A program made the position numbers and the translations under genes. A stretch of 24,224 nucleotides of DNA from a virus: the IMG/VR virus record IMGVR_UViG_3300042691_006102, positions 1 to 24,224 of that record; one strand, 5' to 3'. The notes below the pieces were generated by a model. The model saw nothing but the letters and a program-made list of their open reading frames with translations. It was not told the DNA's origin and did no database searches. Below, piece after piece: positions 1-6,968 of the stretch. How positions within the stretch are numbered: position 1 is the stretch's first letter; the number at the start of each line of letters is the position of its first letter.

Positions 1-36
1 CGTCGTGAAGCTGAAATACAATTATACTTTAAGTAA
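1..36 (+). CDS. 3' end of an unidentified gene (partial)
   Basis: The first 12 codons of the window read RREAEIQLYFK followed by TAA, in frame with no interruption, and the TAA overlaps the ATG of the next gene (TAATG). This tight coupling says it is the last part of a real upstream gene on the same transcript. Eleven residues are too few to name it. Because holin-like genes follow directly, an endolysin would fit the position, but that is inference from context only. Confidence 0.5.
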   Translation, partial: RREAEIQLYFK

Positions 37-284
37 TGAACGCAGAAACTGAGATTGCTTTGATACACGAAGAACTTCAAAATATGAACAAGAAGATAGA
101 TAGAATCTATCACGTTCTTATTGGCGACGACGAAATGAAAATCGAAGGTCTTGTCAGCAAAGTTCAGAAGCACGACAAGTACATTCAGAACCAACGTTTG
201 CAGGTCGCTCGTTTGGGTGGTATTGCAACCGCTGCTGGTGTCGTTGGTGGGTTAATCGTTCAGTTGATTTTGAAATTTTTATGA
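36..284 (+). CDS. small membrane protein, holin or XhlA-like accessory
   Basis: This 82-residue protein has a charged, heptad-like N-terminal half (about residues 1-55, rich in E, K, I and L) and ends in one glycine- and alanine-rich hydrophobic segment (about residues 60-82) that could span the membrane. That layout resembles small phage lysis accessory proteins such as XhlA, which sit at the inner membrane and cooperate with a holin. Its start overlaps the upstream stop (TAATG) and its stop overlaps the next start (ATGA), so the three genes are translationally coupled. The lysis role is inferred from shape and position; no family-specific motif is visible. Confidence 0.6.
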   Translation: MNAETEIALIHEELQNMNKKIDRIYHVLIGDDEMKIEGLVSKVQKHDKYIQNQRLQVARLGGIATAAGVVGGLIVQLILKFL

Positions 285-562
285 ATGAGAAACTTAAACT
301 TTGGGTTAAGGAATTAGTATCAAGTTCAAAAAAAGTTTCAAGTAAACGAATTATTGGTATATTTGTCGTAATTAACTTAATTGCTTTCAGTTATGTTGCC
401 ACGTTTACGACCTACATTATTCCAATTGCGATGTTTGACACACTCGCAATTTTAAGTGGTGGTTTGTTTGGTGGTACTGTGATTGAGCGATTTACAAACC
501 AAAAATCAAATGACAAGACCACAGACAGCAGCGAGACAAATAGCACAGGAAACGTGCAGTAA
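281..562 (+). CDS. putative holin, two membrane segments
   Basis: The 93-residue protein starts with a basic amphipathic stretch, then has two hydrophobic segments (about residues 24-46 and 48-66) and a hydrophilic tail rich in S, T, N and D. Two short membrane segments, a basic end and a polar tail are typical of small phage holins, which form inner membrane lesions that release the endolysin. It overlaps the previous gene by 4 nt and the following phosphoesterase gene by 53 nt. Function is inferred from topology and gene order; an unrelated small membrane protein cannot be excluded. Confidence 0.6.
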   Translation: MNEKLKLWVKELVSSSKKVSSKRIIGIFVVINLIAFSYVATFTTYIIPIAMFDTLAILSGGLFGGTVIERFTNQKSNDKTTDSSETNSTGNVQ

Positions 563-1511
563 GTTTCCAAAAACTCCTTCACTTACTTTGGCAAAGAAAC
601 TATTTGCTGAATATCCAGAAGTGTATAAAGATATCGAAGCAGCACGAAGTATTATTCGTCTTATTCGGGGAAAAGTTGGTAGCTTCAATAAAAAAAATAC
701 AGCAGATAAATCTTTGTTTGAAGAAAAGCCACGACCACTTAATCCATTTGCACTTCCAAAGTCATACGCAAAGAAGCGCAGACACGTCGAAGTGAAGGGA
801 ACGAAGTTCTTAATCCTTTGCGATTTACACTTTCCCTATCAAGACAACGAAGCAATTGAGTGCGCTATTAACGAAGGACTGAAACAAGGGTGCGATTCAA
901 TCATTTTGAACGGTGATGCTTTGGATTGTCATATGATTTCAGACTTCGTTAAAGATCCACGCAAGAGAAAATTCAAAGATGAACTTTATTCTATCCGTCA
1001 ATTCCTTGCATCGCTCAGACACACGTTTCCCAACGCAAATATCTACTACAAAGAAGGTAACCACGAAGAAAGATACTGGAGATATATGCGTATCAAAGCA
1101 CCTGAGTTGTTCGACATTGACGCGTTCGACTTTCCTTCGTTAACTCATTGCGACAAGCACGACGTTAAATGGATTGACGGAAAGAGTAAATTGAATATCG
1201 GTAAACTTTCAATCTTTCACGGACACGAATTCGGCAAACAATTCCTTCCGTCTGTTAACGTGGCGCGTGGGTTATTTATGAAGACAAAAGTATCTGCTCT
1301 TTGCGGACATCACCACCAGACAGCAGAACACAACGAGCGCGACGCTAACGGCAAATTTATTACTTGTTGGGGTGTTGGTTGCTTGTCTGAATTAAGTCCT
1401 GACTACAACCCTTATTCGAAGTACAATCACGGCTTTGCTATTGTTGACAAAGGCACGAATGGAAATTACAGCGTTAAGAATTACAGAATACACGAAGGAA
1501 AGATATTATGA
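510..1511 (+). CDS. calcineurin-like metallophosphoesterase
   Basis: The 333-residue protein carries the motifs of the two-metal calcineurin-like phosphoesterase fold in the right order: a DxH (CDLHFPYQ), GDALD, GNHEE, then HGHEFG and GHHH near the end. These supply the Asp, His and Asn ligands of a binuclear metal site. The enzyme should hydrolyse a phosphomono- or diester; the substrate cannot be read from the sequence. The first 90 residues, before the catalytic domain, are basic and include a helical stretch (LAKKLFAEYPEV and onward) that could bind nucleic acid. I chose the ATG at 510; a TTG at 483 would add nine residues. It lies between holin-like and spanin-like genes, yet nothing shows a direct lysis role. 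Confidence 0.85.
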   Translation: MTRPQTAARQIAQETCSKFPKTPSLTLAKKLFAEYPEVYKDIEAARSIIRLIRGKVGSFNKKNTADKSLFEEKPRPLNPFALPKSYAKKRRHVEVKGTKFLILCDLHFPYQDNEAIECAINEGLKQGCDSIILNGDALDCHMISDFVKDPRKRKFKDELYSIRQFLASLRHTFPNANIYYKEGNHEERYWRYMRIKAPELFDIDAFDFPSLTHCDKHDVKWIDGKSKLNIGKLSIFHGHEFGKQFLPSVNVARGLFMKTKVSALCGHHHQTAEHNERDANGKFITCWGVGCLSELSPDYNPYSKYNHGFAIVDKGTNGNYSVKNYRIHEGKIL

Positions 1512-2083
1512 ACCGAAATATACTTGCAGCAATCTTATTGTTTCTTGGAACGTCTTTGCTTTGGTTGGTGTTGTGTTGGAATTGGTGGGGAAAGAAAGAT
1601 GCAAATAATACAATAACTGAAGTTCAGAAACAAGATAGCATAATAAACTACAACGCAGGTGAGTACCAGATGCTACTCGAAGAACAACTGGAATTACAAG
1701 AACAAATCGCATATTATGAAAATGCTCAATCTTCAGCCAAAGCCACCTATCAAAGAACTCGTAATTCTCTTATTGTTCGAGATACTATTATTCGCGTTGA
1801 TGTTATCCGTTTAGTGAACTCTTGCGATAGCGTTATTGCTTCCGATTCGCTCGTTATTGACAACCTCAAAGAACAATTAAACATTGAGGAACGAAAGATT
1901 GACAACTTGCAAGAAACTGTCGTTGCTTATGAACAGAAGGAACAGTTGTTGACTGAAGAAATAAACAGTCTAACTGCTGATAATAAAAAATTAGACAAAC
2001 AAAAAAAGCGCAGAAACCACGCTTTGATTGTAACAACTTCAGTAGCTATTCTTTCTACTTTTGTTCTGTCAATTTTACTTTAG
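1508..2083 (+). CDS. coiled-coil protein with a membrane segment at each end, spanin-like
   Basis: The 191-residue protein has an N-terminal hydrophobic segment (about residues 4-24), a long polar middle rich in E, Q, K, D and L with strong coiled-coil character (about residues 35-160), and a second hydrophobic segment at the very C-terminus (about residues 171-191). Spanins join inner and outer membranes at the end of lysis of Gram-negative hosts, and unimolecular spanins have a lipid or membrane anchor at the N-terminus and a membrane segment at the C-terminus. The residue before Cys23 is Leu, which is a poor lipobox, so a classical lipoprotein is not clear. It overlaps the phosphoesterase stop (ATGA) and ends the rightward lysis cluster, running 29 nt into a gene on the opposite strand. 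Confidence 0.55.
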   Translation: MNRNILAAILLFLGTSLLWLVLCWNWWGKKDANNTITEVQKQDSIINYNAGEYQMLLEEQLELQEQIAYYENAQSSAKATYQRTRNSLIVRDTIIRVDVIRLVNSCDSVIASDSLVIDNLKEQLNIEERKIDNLQETVVAYEQKEQLLTEEINSLTADNKKLDKQKKRRNHALIVTTSVAILSTFVLSILL

Positions 2084-2231
2084 ATTCAGGAATGTAAAAC
2101 TTCATTGAGAACTGGATTGCTTCACTTAAAAAAGTGTTGCGACTGTTCTCTCCGCGTTTCTCGTCAATCTCGTTCCATAGGTCTTTGTGCAAATACACGC
2201 AGATACCTTTCTTAGTTTTGCTCTCTGCCAT
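2055..2231 (-). CDS. ribbon-helix-helix protein
   Basis: A 58-residue frame reads KGICVYLHKDLWNEIDE, then a polar turn with R, then FLSEAIQFSMKFY. This is the ribbon-helix-helix pattern: one beta strand with alternating residues, a helix, a turn, and a second helix with the typical EAI. Such dimers bind DNA through the paired strands and are common phage repressors, or act in partition or as antitoxins. It starts inside the end of the upstream 75-residue gene (20-nt overlap), so it is the last gene of the leftward operon. Its 3' end overlaps the 3' end of the spanin-like gene by 29 nt. Its operator is not identifiable from the sequence. Confidence 0.75.
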   Translation of the reverse strand: MAESKTKKGICVYLHKDLWNEIDEKRGENSRNTFLSEAIQFSMKFYIPESKVKLTEQK

Positions 2232-2439
2232 TTTCTTCGTTTGGTTTAGTCATCATTGAACCTATCATTAAAGCTAAATAGATTTTCTCTTTCGCATTTA
2301 AGTCTTTCCGTTGAGAAAGTTCCAGAAGAATATCTCCTAATATCTTTCCTTGTTGGAAGTATGTTGCTATTGAATTAACAATTTCTCGCTCACGATCATA
2401 AGTCATTTTAAGCGTTTCGTAAAGTGGTGTGTTTTTCAT
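2212..2439 (-). CDS. small hypothetical protein
   Basis: I do not recognise this 75-residue protein. It is predicted largely helical, with a leucine- and isoleucine-rich middle (about residues 20-62), no membrane segment and a polar tail. It sits between the large terminase and the ribbon-helix-helix gene in the leftward operon and overlaps the latter by 20 nt. An AT-rich stretch resembling a Bacteroidetes -7 element (TATATTTA) lies only 4 nt before its ATG; if used it would give an almost leaderless message, but this is weak. A small terminase role is possible from its position beside the large subunit, without sequence support. Confidence 0.55.
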   Translation of the reverse strand: MKNTPLYETLKMTYDREREIVNSIATYFQQGKILGDILLELSQRKDLNAKEKIYLALMIGSMMTKPNEENGREQN

Positions 2440-2462
2440 TTCGTAAATATAATTAAGTTATG

Positions 2463-3773
2463 CTAACCAACAACATATTGTCCGTAACTTGGATTGAGTT
2501 CAAAGTACATACGCATCATAATAGCGTCTGCAACGTCAGGTGAAATACCTTCGCGGTTCTTGATAACGTCCTTCGGAGTTACTTGAAGTTTACCGTCCAC
2601 GTCTGCGCGGTGTCGTTTAATCATTTCAAGTTCACGAATGATTTGTTCTTTGCGCGTACTGGATAAGATTGTTATCTTGTTTTCTTCAACATACTGAGCA
2701 AGTTTGTAATAACATTCGCTTTTTAGATTTTGGTATTGTGGGTGTTTTGGTTTAGATCCGTTGACGAACCCTCGACACTTAAGAAAATCAACCACTCCAC
2801 CGCCTACTCCGTCTTCGTCGCACACTACATCTTGAAGCAAAATTGAGTGTTGTTGACAGGTTAAACGAACTTTGTTCACCACTTCGTCCAACGCTGCACG
2901 ATTGAGTTCAATTATATCGATGATAGTTAGACCTTCCCACACGCAAATGATTGTTCTATCCTTACCGAAACGCGCTATATCGGCTGTTATGTACTTCTTG
3001 CCTTCATTGATTACTTCGTTGCGGAACATTCGAAGTAAGTTCTCCGTTTGAAATAACTTGTCGCTGTCGTCGTCGAACTCCCAGTTGCCTTCAAGAAGTC
3101 TTTTGCGGTCGTACTCTGGAAGTCGTCTAAGAGATTCAATGTAAGCAACAGGAAGGAATGGATTGTCTTGTGGTAACGCTTGAACAAAGGCGCGGTGTGA
3201 AGGTAGTTCGTTGCGGTTGTTCTTCATATAGAACTCATTGTACAACCAACCCTTCGCAGGATTGCACGACAAGAAACCTTTCGGAATAAGACCGAACTCG
3301 TTCAACTTGTAACGACAACGCGAGTGAACAATGCTGACCGCCTTTTCTGTTACTTCGGAACACTCGTCAATAAAGTAGTCTGTTATTTCTAACGAACCAA
3401 GACTATTGAAGTTAACGTCCGAAGGGTAGGCGAACAAGTCTTTCAAAACTATTTCGCTTCCGTTAAAGAACTTTATCACGTTGGACTGTCCGTTAAACGT
3501 GTAGTGTTTGTTCGCTATCAATCCAAACTCCTCAGCGGTTTCAAAGAACGTGTTTAACGTCGTCTTTTTCAGCGTGTCTAATTTGCTACGTCCAATAAGA
3601 GAACGCGTCCCTGCATACTTCAAACGACGTTGTATCTGCCACATACAACCGAACTTCGTCTTGCCACCCCCCGCCGCGCCACCGTAAAGTAATTGCTCAA
3701 CGATACTATCGGTGTTCAAGTAGTTTAACGCTTCAATCTGACGCGGCAGGTAGGTTGGTTTATACGGTGTCAT
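2463..3773 (-). CDS. terL: terminase large subunit
   Basis: This 436-residue protein is the phage packaging motor and headful or site-specific nuclease. The ATPase half has a Walker A motif (GGAAGGGKTK, residues 31-40), a Walker B motif (YFIDECSE, with D136 and E137) and a coupling-type motif around SCNPAKG (169-175). The nuclease half has acidic residues in an RNase H-like order: D265 in ITADIARFGKD, D319 and D321 in VVCDEDGVGGG, and D413 or D416 in SPDVADAIMM. Length is normal for the family. Its start overlaps the end of the methyltransferase gene by 14 nt. It sits on the minus strand, far from the tail genes and from the TerS-like gene at 12003, which is unusual. Confidence 0.95.
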   Translation of the reverse strand: MTPYKPTYLPRQIEALNYLNTDSIVEQLLYGGAAGGGKTKFGCMWQIQRRLKYAGTRSLIGRSKLDTLKKTTLNTFFETAEEFGLIANKHYTFNGQSNVIKFFNGSEIVLKDLFAYPSDVNFNSLGSLEITDYFIDECSEVTEKAVSIVHSRCRYKLNEFGLIPKGFLSCNPAKGWLYNEFYMKNNRNELPSHRAFVQALPQDNPFLPVAYIESLRRLPEYDRKRLLEGNWEFDDDSDKLFQTENLLRMFRNEVINEGKKYITADIARFGKDRTIICVWEGLTIIDIIELNRAALDEVVNKVRLTCQQHSILLQDVVCDEDGVGGGVVDFLKCRGFVNGSKPKHPQYQNLKSECYYKLAQYVEENKITILSSTRKEQIIRELEMIKRHRADVDGKLQVTPKDVIKNREGISPDVADAIMMRMYFELNPSYGQYVVG

Positions 3774-4626
3774 TTAGTCGTTGTATTACTTTGAATATCT
3801 CATAAGCAACCTGTGGAACAATAGCATTTCCATAACCTTTTATTGATTCTTGTCGCCATTTTGAAAAGGTAATTCCGTCCAGTTCGGTGGGAAGCCCATC
3901 ATTTCCCCCACAAATCGGGGATTGAGTTGGGAAGTTGTTCCAGTATTTAAGAGTCTCGTCAATGTCATTGAGTGCATTGATCCCTCTTTCACTTGGCTGC
4001 TTTTCATTGTCGCACTCGCATTCGTGCTGTCGAATACTGTCGGAGTTGGTAGCATCTTCGTCCAACCCGAATTGTGTTCTATGTGTCTTAAACTGAAATT
4101 CTTTTCTTGTACTGTTGTTACATAATCCGATGCTTGAGGTGTTGGCAGCAACGAACCAAACTCTATCTCTGCGATGTGGCGCACCGACGGCACAAGCTGG
4201 CAAAAGTATCGGCTGTACGGTGTACCCTTGACTTTCCAAGTCAACGCACACTTCTTCGAAGACCATTCCCCCGTTCCAATTAGTAAGCCCACGAACGTTT
4301 TCGCCCACAACGTAGGTTGGCTTAATCTCTGAAATTGCTCTGAGCATATGCGGCCAGAGGTGTCGCTCGTCCTCTTTCCCAAGTCGCTTACCTGCGCTTG
4401 AGTATGGTTGGCAAGGAAATCCTCCTGTGAGAATATCAATTGTTCCTCTGTGAATAGAGAAGTCTGTCTTTGTAATGTCTTCATAACTAATTGAATTTGG
4501 AAAATAATGACTTAAAACTTTTCGCGGAAAAGGCATCCATTCACAATGGAATGTATTGTTCCAACCCATCCATTCAGCGGCTAAATCAAAGCCACCAATT
4601 CCGCTAAACAAAGATCCGTGATTCAT
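3760..4626 (-). CDS. dcm: C5 cytosine-specific DNA methyltransferase
   Basis: The 288-residue enzyme transfers a methyl group from S-adenosylmethionine to C5 of cytosine in duplex DNA. Motif I is SLFSGIGGFDLA (residues 5-16), motif IV GGFPCQPYSSAG with the catalytic Cys72, motif VI ENVRG (109-113), motif VIII HRRDRVW (151-157) and motif X GYGNAIVPQVAYEIF near the end. The target recognition region lies between VIII and X and includes the repeated NTSS and NSDS patterns. Its ATG overlaps the stop of the upstream gene (ATGA). No cognate restriction nuclease is seen, so it is probably a solitary methylase that hides phage DNA from host restriction. A second frame of 214 codons runs inside the gene (see 3840-4484). 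Confidence 0.93.
   Translation of the reverse strand: MNHGSLFSGIGGFDLAAEWMGWNNTFHCEWMPFPRKVLSHYFPNSISYEDITKTDFSIHRGTIDILTGGFPCQPYSSAGKRLGKEDERHLWPHMLRAISEIKPTYVVGENVRGLTNWNGGMVFEEVCVDLESQGYTVQPILLPACAVGAPHRRDRVWFVAANTSSIGLCNNSTRKEFQFKTHRTQFGLDEDATNSDSIRQHECECDNEKQPSERGINALNDIDETLKYWNNFPTQSPICGGNDGLPTELDGITFSKWRQESIKGYGNAIVPQVAYEIFKVIQRLNDTV
3840..4484 (-). CDS. overprinted frame inside the C5 methyltransferase gene
   Basis: A 214-codon frame, shifted +1 relative to the methyltransferase, lies wholly within it. Its protein has patterned segments that I recognise from phage proteins encoded near Dcm-type methylases: ALTWKVKGTP (residues 80-89), two LPTP blocks (SLLPTPQASD at 111-120 and MLPTPTVFDS at 144-153) and LNPRFVGEMMGFPPNWTELPF close to the end (187-207). 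The same bases encode motif IV, motif VIII and the segment before motif X of the methylase. Whether the second frame is translated is unknown. The observed facts are the open frame, its length and the motifs; the dual-coding reading is inference. It could also be a by-product of conserved methylase codons. Confidence 0.5.
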   Translation of the reverse strand: MKTLQRQTSLFTEEQLIFSQEDFLANHTQAQVSDLGKRTSDTSGRICSEQFQRLSQPTLWAKTFVGLLIGTGEWSSKKCALTWKVKGTPYSRYFCQLVPSVRHIAEIEFGSLLPTPQASDYVTTVQEKNFSLRHIEHNSGWTKMLPTPTVFDSTNASATMKSSQVKEGSMHSMTLTRLLNTGTTSQLNPRFVGEMMGFPPNWTELPFQNGDKNQ

Positions 4627-5378
4627 TGCTTCGACAAATAAAGTTTGTACAACTCACGGAAGCCTTCGAAAGAAATTGATTCTTTAAGTAGCTGACGTTT
4701 CCTGTCGCTCATTCTTTCAACCATTGGTTTGTTCAATTGCTGTTCGAAGTACACCGTCTTTCGTGCCTTCGCTTTACACAGGTTGTATTCCTCGTCTGTA
4801 AATGTTTCAGCCGTTATACGCTTACTTTCTTCGAGCCACCGCATCATTGACACACCGCGCAATTCTAACGTCGTGTATTTGCCTTGTTTGAAGCTCTCAA
4901 TATCTTCCTTCAACATTCGTCTCCAGCTATCATCGTTTACCGCCATTTCATTCTCCTTTATTAGTTCTGATTTTTCCTCAATTGATTGCGCTATTTCACG
5001 CTGAATTTGTAGATTCGCTTTATCTCTGTGTGGTTTGTAGTGAGTAAGCACGTCGCCTATAAACGAGACGCTTAACGCTCCAAAGTGCTCACACTTTTTT
5101 GTCAGTTCATTCGCTGCATTTAGTTCAAACGCAAGATTAAAGTGTTCAAATGTCACCCACCGAAAGTGCTTTACAATGAACTCGTGCAGCATTTGCAACA
5201 GTTGCGCTTCTGGAAGGGCGATGCCGTACATCGCGCAGACCTTAGAACAAAGTTTTACGAATGTAGGTAGATCGTAGTCGGCTACAAATGCACTTTCACG
5301 CTCTGCACGATCAACCCTTTGTGTAATTGTGAGCGTCGTTGTAGATGCGTTGCGCAGCGTCTGAATCGAATTTTCCAT
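4623..5378 (-). CDS. probable phage replication protein, function unknown
   Basis: The 251-residue protein is not recognised with certainty. It has a short polar N-terminus, a helical domain (about residues 35-120) containing LSVSFIGDVLTHYKPHRDKAN, a charged linker rich in E and K, and a helical C-terminal half. The motif with SFIGDVL and YKPHRD is one I associate with proteins beside DnaA-like and helicase-loader-like genes in Bacteroidetes phages, so a replisome or helicase-loading role is plausible. Its first 68 nt overlap the end of the preceding gene in another frame, and its stop overlaps the methylase start (ATGA). Confidence 0.7.
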   Translation of the reverse strand: MENSIQTLRNASTTTLTITQRVDRAERESAFVADYDLPTFVKLCSKVCAMYGIALPEAQLLQMLHEFIVKHFRWVTFEHFNLAFELNAANELTKKCEHFGALSVSFIGDVLTHYKPHRDKANLQIQREIAQSIEEKSELIKENEMAVNDDSWRRMLKEDIESFKQGKYTTLELRGVSMMRWLEESKRITAETFTDEEYNLCKAKARKTVYFEQQLNKPMVERMSDRKRQLLKESISFEGFRELYKLYLSKQ

Positions 5379-5706
5379 TTTTGATTTTAGTGTTTTGGTT
5401 TGTAGTTACAAAGGTAGATAAGTCCCACTTCCGCACGGCAGCTTTCCAGTCTTTCATTTGATTCCTTCCCACCTTCCAACCGTTTGCTTCGTAGTGTGCG
5501 TGGAATTTCTCTGTGAATTTCAATGCGTCTTCGTTGCTTAGTTTCTCACAGGCATAGTCGTATATCTCAACAACCGTTGGTTTAACAAATGCAGACTTCT
5601 TTTGTTTTGTTGGTACTGGAAGTTGAGCAGGTTGTACGTTGAGTAGTTGTTGAACCTGCGCTTCGAGAATCTCAATTCTTTTTTTTAATTGTAGTATTAA
5701 CATCAT
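5311..5706 (-). CDS. coiled-coil and FVKPT/MKDWKAAVRKW protein, likely replication-associated
   Basis: The 131-residue protein starts with a leucine-heptad coil (about residues 3-23), followed by a proline-rich linker and a C-terminal domain running from FVKPTVVEIYDYACEK to MKDWKAAVRKWD (about residues 40-95). The block with GWKVGRNQMKDWKAAVRKW occurs at the ends of many phage replication initiation or helicase-loading proteins, as I remember that family. A dimeric DNA-replication accessory is therefore likely, but not proven. A second ATG three bases downstream of 5706 could also be the start. The last 22 codons are also read in a different frame by the next gene. Confidence 0.7.
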   Translation of the reverse strand: MMLILQLKKRIEILEAQVQQLLNVQPAQLPVPTKQKKSAFVKPTVVEIYDYACEKLSNEDALKFTEKFHAHYEANGWKVGRNQMKDWKAAVRKWDLSTFVTTNQNTKIKNGKFDSDAAQRIYNDAHNYTKG

Positions 5707-5718
5707 TTTATTTTTTAA

Positions 5719-5919
5719 TTAGTCCCAACCTTCACCTTTGTAGTCGTCTGCGTTGTCCCATTCTTGACAATCGGAACAAAGTTCAATCTCTCCGTCTTCG
5801 TCAATTAGTTTGTAACCATCTTCGTACTCCGCAAGTTGTTGGTCTTCGACTACTTCAGCCACTCTGGAGTGCATCAATTCTTCGTCGCAGTTTGGGCAAA
5901 ATGTTAATTCACTTTTCAT
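5719..5919 (-). CDS. small acidic zinc-ribbon protein
   Basis: The 66-residue protein has two CxxC pairs, CPNC at residues 8-11 and CSDC near residue 48, separated by an acidic stretch, which fits a single zinc ribbon. The tail is rich in D, E and W. Such mini-proteins may bind nucleic acid or partner proteins, though the strong negative charge favours protein binding. Its ATG overlaps the TGA of the DnaA-like gene upstream (ATGA), so it is co-translated with it. No specific function can be named. Confidence 0.7.
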   Translation of the reverse strand: MKSELTFCPNCDEELMHSRVAEVVEDQQLAEYEDGYKLIDEDGEIELCSDCQEWDNADDYKGEGWD

Positions 5920-6446
5920 TTCTTTAATTGTTTTTTAAGTTTGATTTCTTTCTGGTGTTCCAGATGTTCGACAAATTTAGTATAAAATTTCATTGGTTTA
6001 GCATAACCCATATCATTTAACAAATAACAGATACGTTCAACGTTGGCTGCATAGTTCTTGTCGCACTCAATCTGCCAACTAACCTGCTTCACTCCGTGCA
6101 TTACTGTTGCGTGATCTTTGCCATAGTGCTTCCCGATTGATTCGTAGCTTTGAAGGTAGCAGGGACGGATAAGAAAAAAGATTACCTGTCGTGCGGTTAC
6201 AATCTCGCGTCGTCTTGTTGGAGTGTAAAGTGATTGCGAAGGTATTCCCAAGACGCTGCACGTTATATCTTCCAATGCTGACCAAAACATTTCTCTTTCG
6301 TTATCCAGTTCCTGCTGTTGTTTTATTTGTTCGCTTGTCAATCGTTCGTATCGTGGTGTTAACATCAACCACAATGTTTCGAAGCGTTCCATATACCTGA
6401 AAGGTATCATATCAATTAACTCTTGTCTTATTTGCTCGTTAGTCAT
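5916..6446 (-). CDS. stand-alone DnaA domain IV-like DNA-binding protein
   Basis: The 176-residue protein lacks the AAA+ ATPase of DnaA but contains its C-terminal DNA-binding domain (about residues 55-145). The visible signature is RREIVTARQVIFFLI, then SYESIGKHYGKDHATVMHGV (residues 100-119), the counterpart of the DnaA box-binding GRDHTTVLHA-type motif. It should bind DnaA-box-like sequences. It could recruit or block host DnaA, mark a phage origin, or act as a regulator. It starts 8 nt inside the upstream gene. The basic tail (KLKKQLKK) may add non-specific DNA contact. A perfect DnaA box lies at 7585-7593 in the same operon. Confidence 0.85.
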   Translation of the reverse strand: MTNEQIRQELIDMIPFRYMERFETLWLMLTPRYERLTSEQIKQQQELDNEREMFWSALEDITCSVLGIPSQSLYTPTRRREIVTARQVIFFLIRPCYLQSYESIGKHYGKDHATVMHGVKQVSWQIECDKNYAANVERICYLLNDMGYAKPMKFYTKFVEHLEHQKEIKLKKQLKK

Positions 6447-6678
6447 TTTCTTCGTTGATTAGTTTGGTAGGTGTAAAGGTGCTGAATACTTCTTCGCGTG
6501 ACAATCCCGTGTGAAGGCAAATGTTGTTGAAGTCTTTGATTCTCATTCGCTCTGGGTGCGTAACGTAAAGTCGTGCAGTTGGATCGCTTATGCGGAGAAC
6601 TGTTTTGAAGTTGTTCATTGTCTTGAATTGACTTTTGACAAGTCTTCCGAACGGGGTTTTATAGATTGCTTTATTCAT
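6439..6678 (-). CDS. small protein with possible helix-turn-helix
   Basis: The 79-residue protein has a segment TVLRISDPTARLYVTHPERMRIKDF (about residues 26-50) followed by a helix and TGLSREEVF. The spacing suits a small XRE-type helix-turn-helix in which ISDPTARLY would contain the turn and recognition helix. The N-terminus TPFGRLVKSQF is typical of the first helix of such proteins. This would make it a Cro-like regulator, but the fit is imperfect. It is coupled to its upstream neighbour by an ATGA overlap and overlaps the DnaA-like gene by 8 nt. Confidence 0.6.
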   Translation of the reverse strand: MNKAIYKTPFGRLVKSQFKTMNNFKTVLRISDPTARLYVTHPERMRIKDFNNICLHTGLSREEVFSTFTPTKLINEEND

Positions 6679-6968
6679 CGTTTCAATAGTGGTTTAATCA
6701 ACTGCTCTTTCTTCTTATTGTCTTCGTGGTTCGTTCCGCGTAACTCTGGATTGTGTTGCTTAACCAATCGCGCTATGCGTGTGATGTTATCCGCGCTGAC
6801 GTACTTACCAAGTTCATACATAGCAAAGAAGTTGCTTGTAATGTCTTTGCGTTCGTCGAATTGCTGTTCCCAAACTTTCACGCAGAGTGCTTTGTTATTG
6901 TTGCGGAGAAATTTATACTTCTTCAGTAGATTTTCAACGCGCTTTTCAAGTGTTACTAATTTTTTCAT
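6675..6968 (-). CDS. small basic phage protein, unknown function
   Basis: The 97-residue protein begins with a lysine-rich heptad region (MKKLVTLEKRVENLLKKYKFLR), which suggests a coiled coil. It continues with ELGKYVSADNITRIARLVKQHNPELRG (about residues 52-78), a pattern I have seen in small proteins of many tailed phages. The segment is probably two helices, possibly a winged or homeodomain-like fold for binding DNA. No catalytic motif is visible. It is the first gene after the hairpin at 6989-7012, which could reduce its transcription relative to the SSB-like gene. Confidence 0.65.
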   Translation of the reverse strand: MKKLVTLEKRVENLLKKYKFLRNNNKALCVKVWEQQFDERKDITSNFFAMYELGKYVSADNITRIARLVKQHNPELRGTNHEDNKKKEQLIKPLLKR

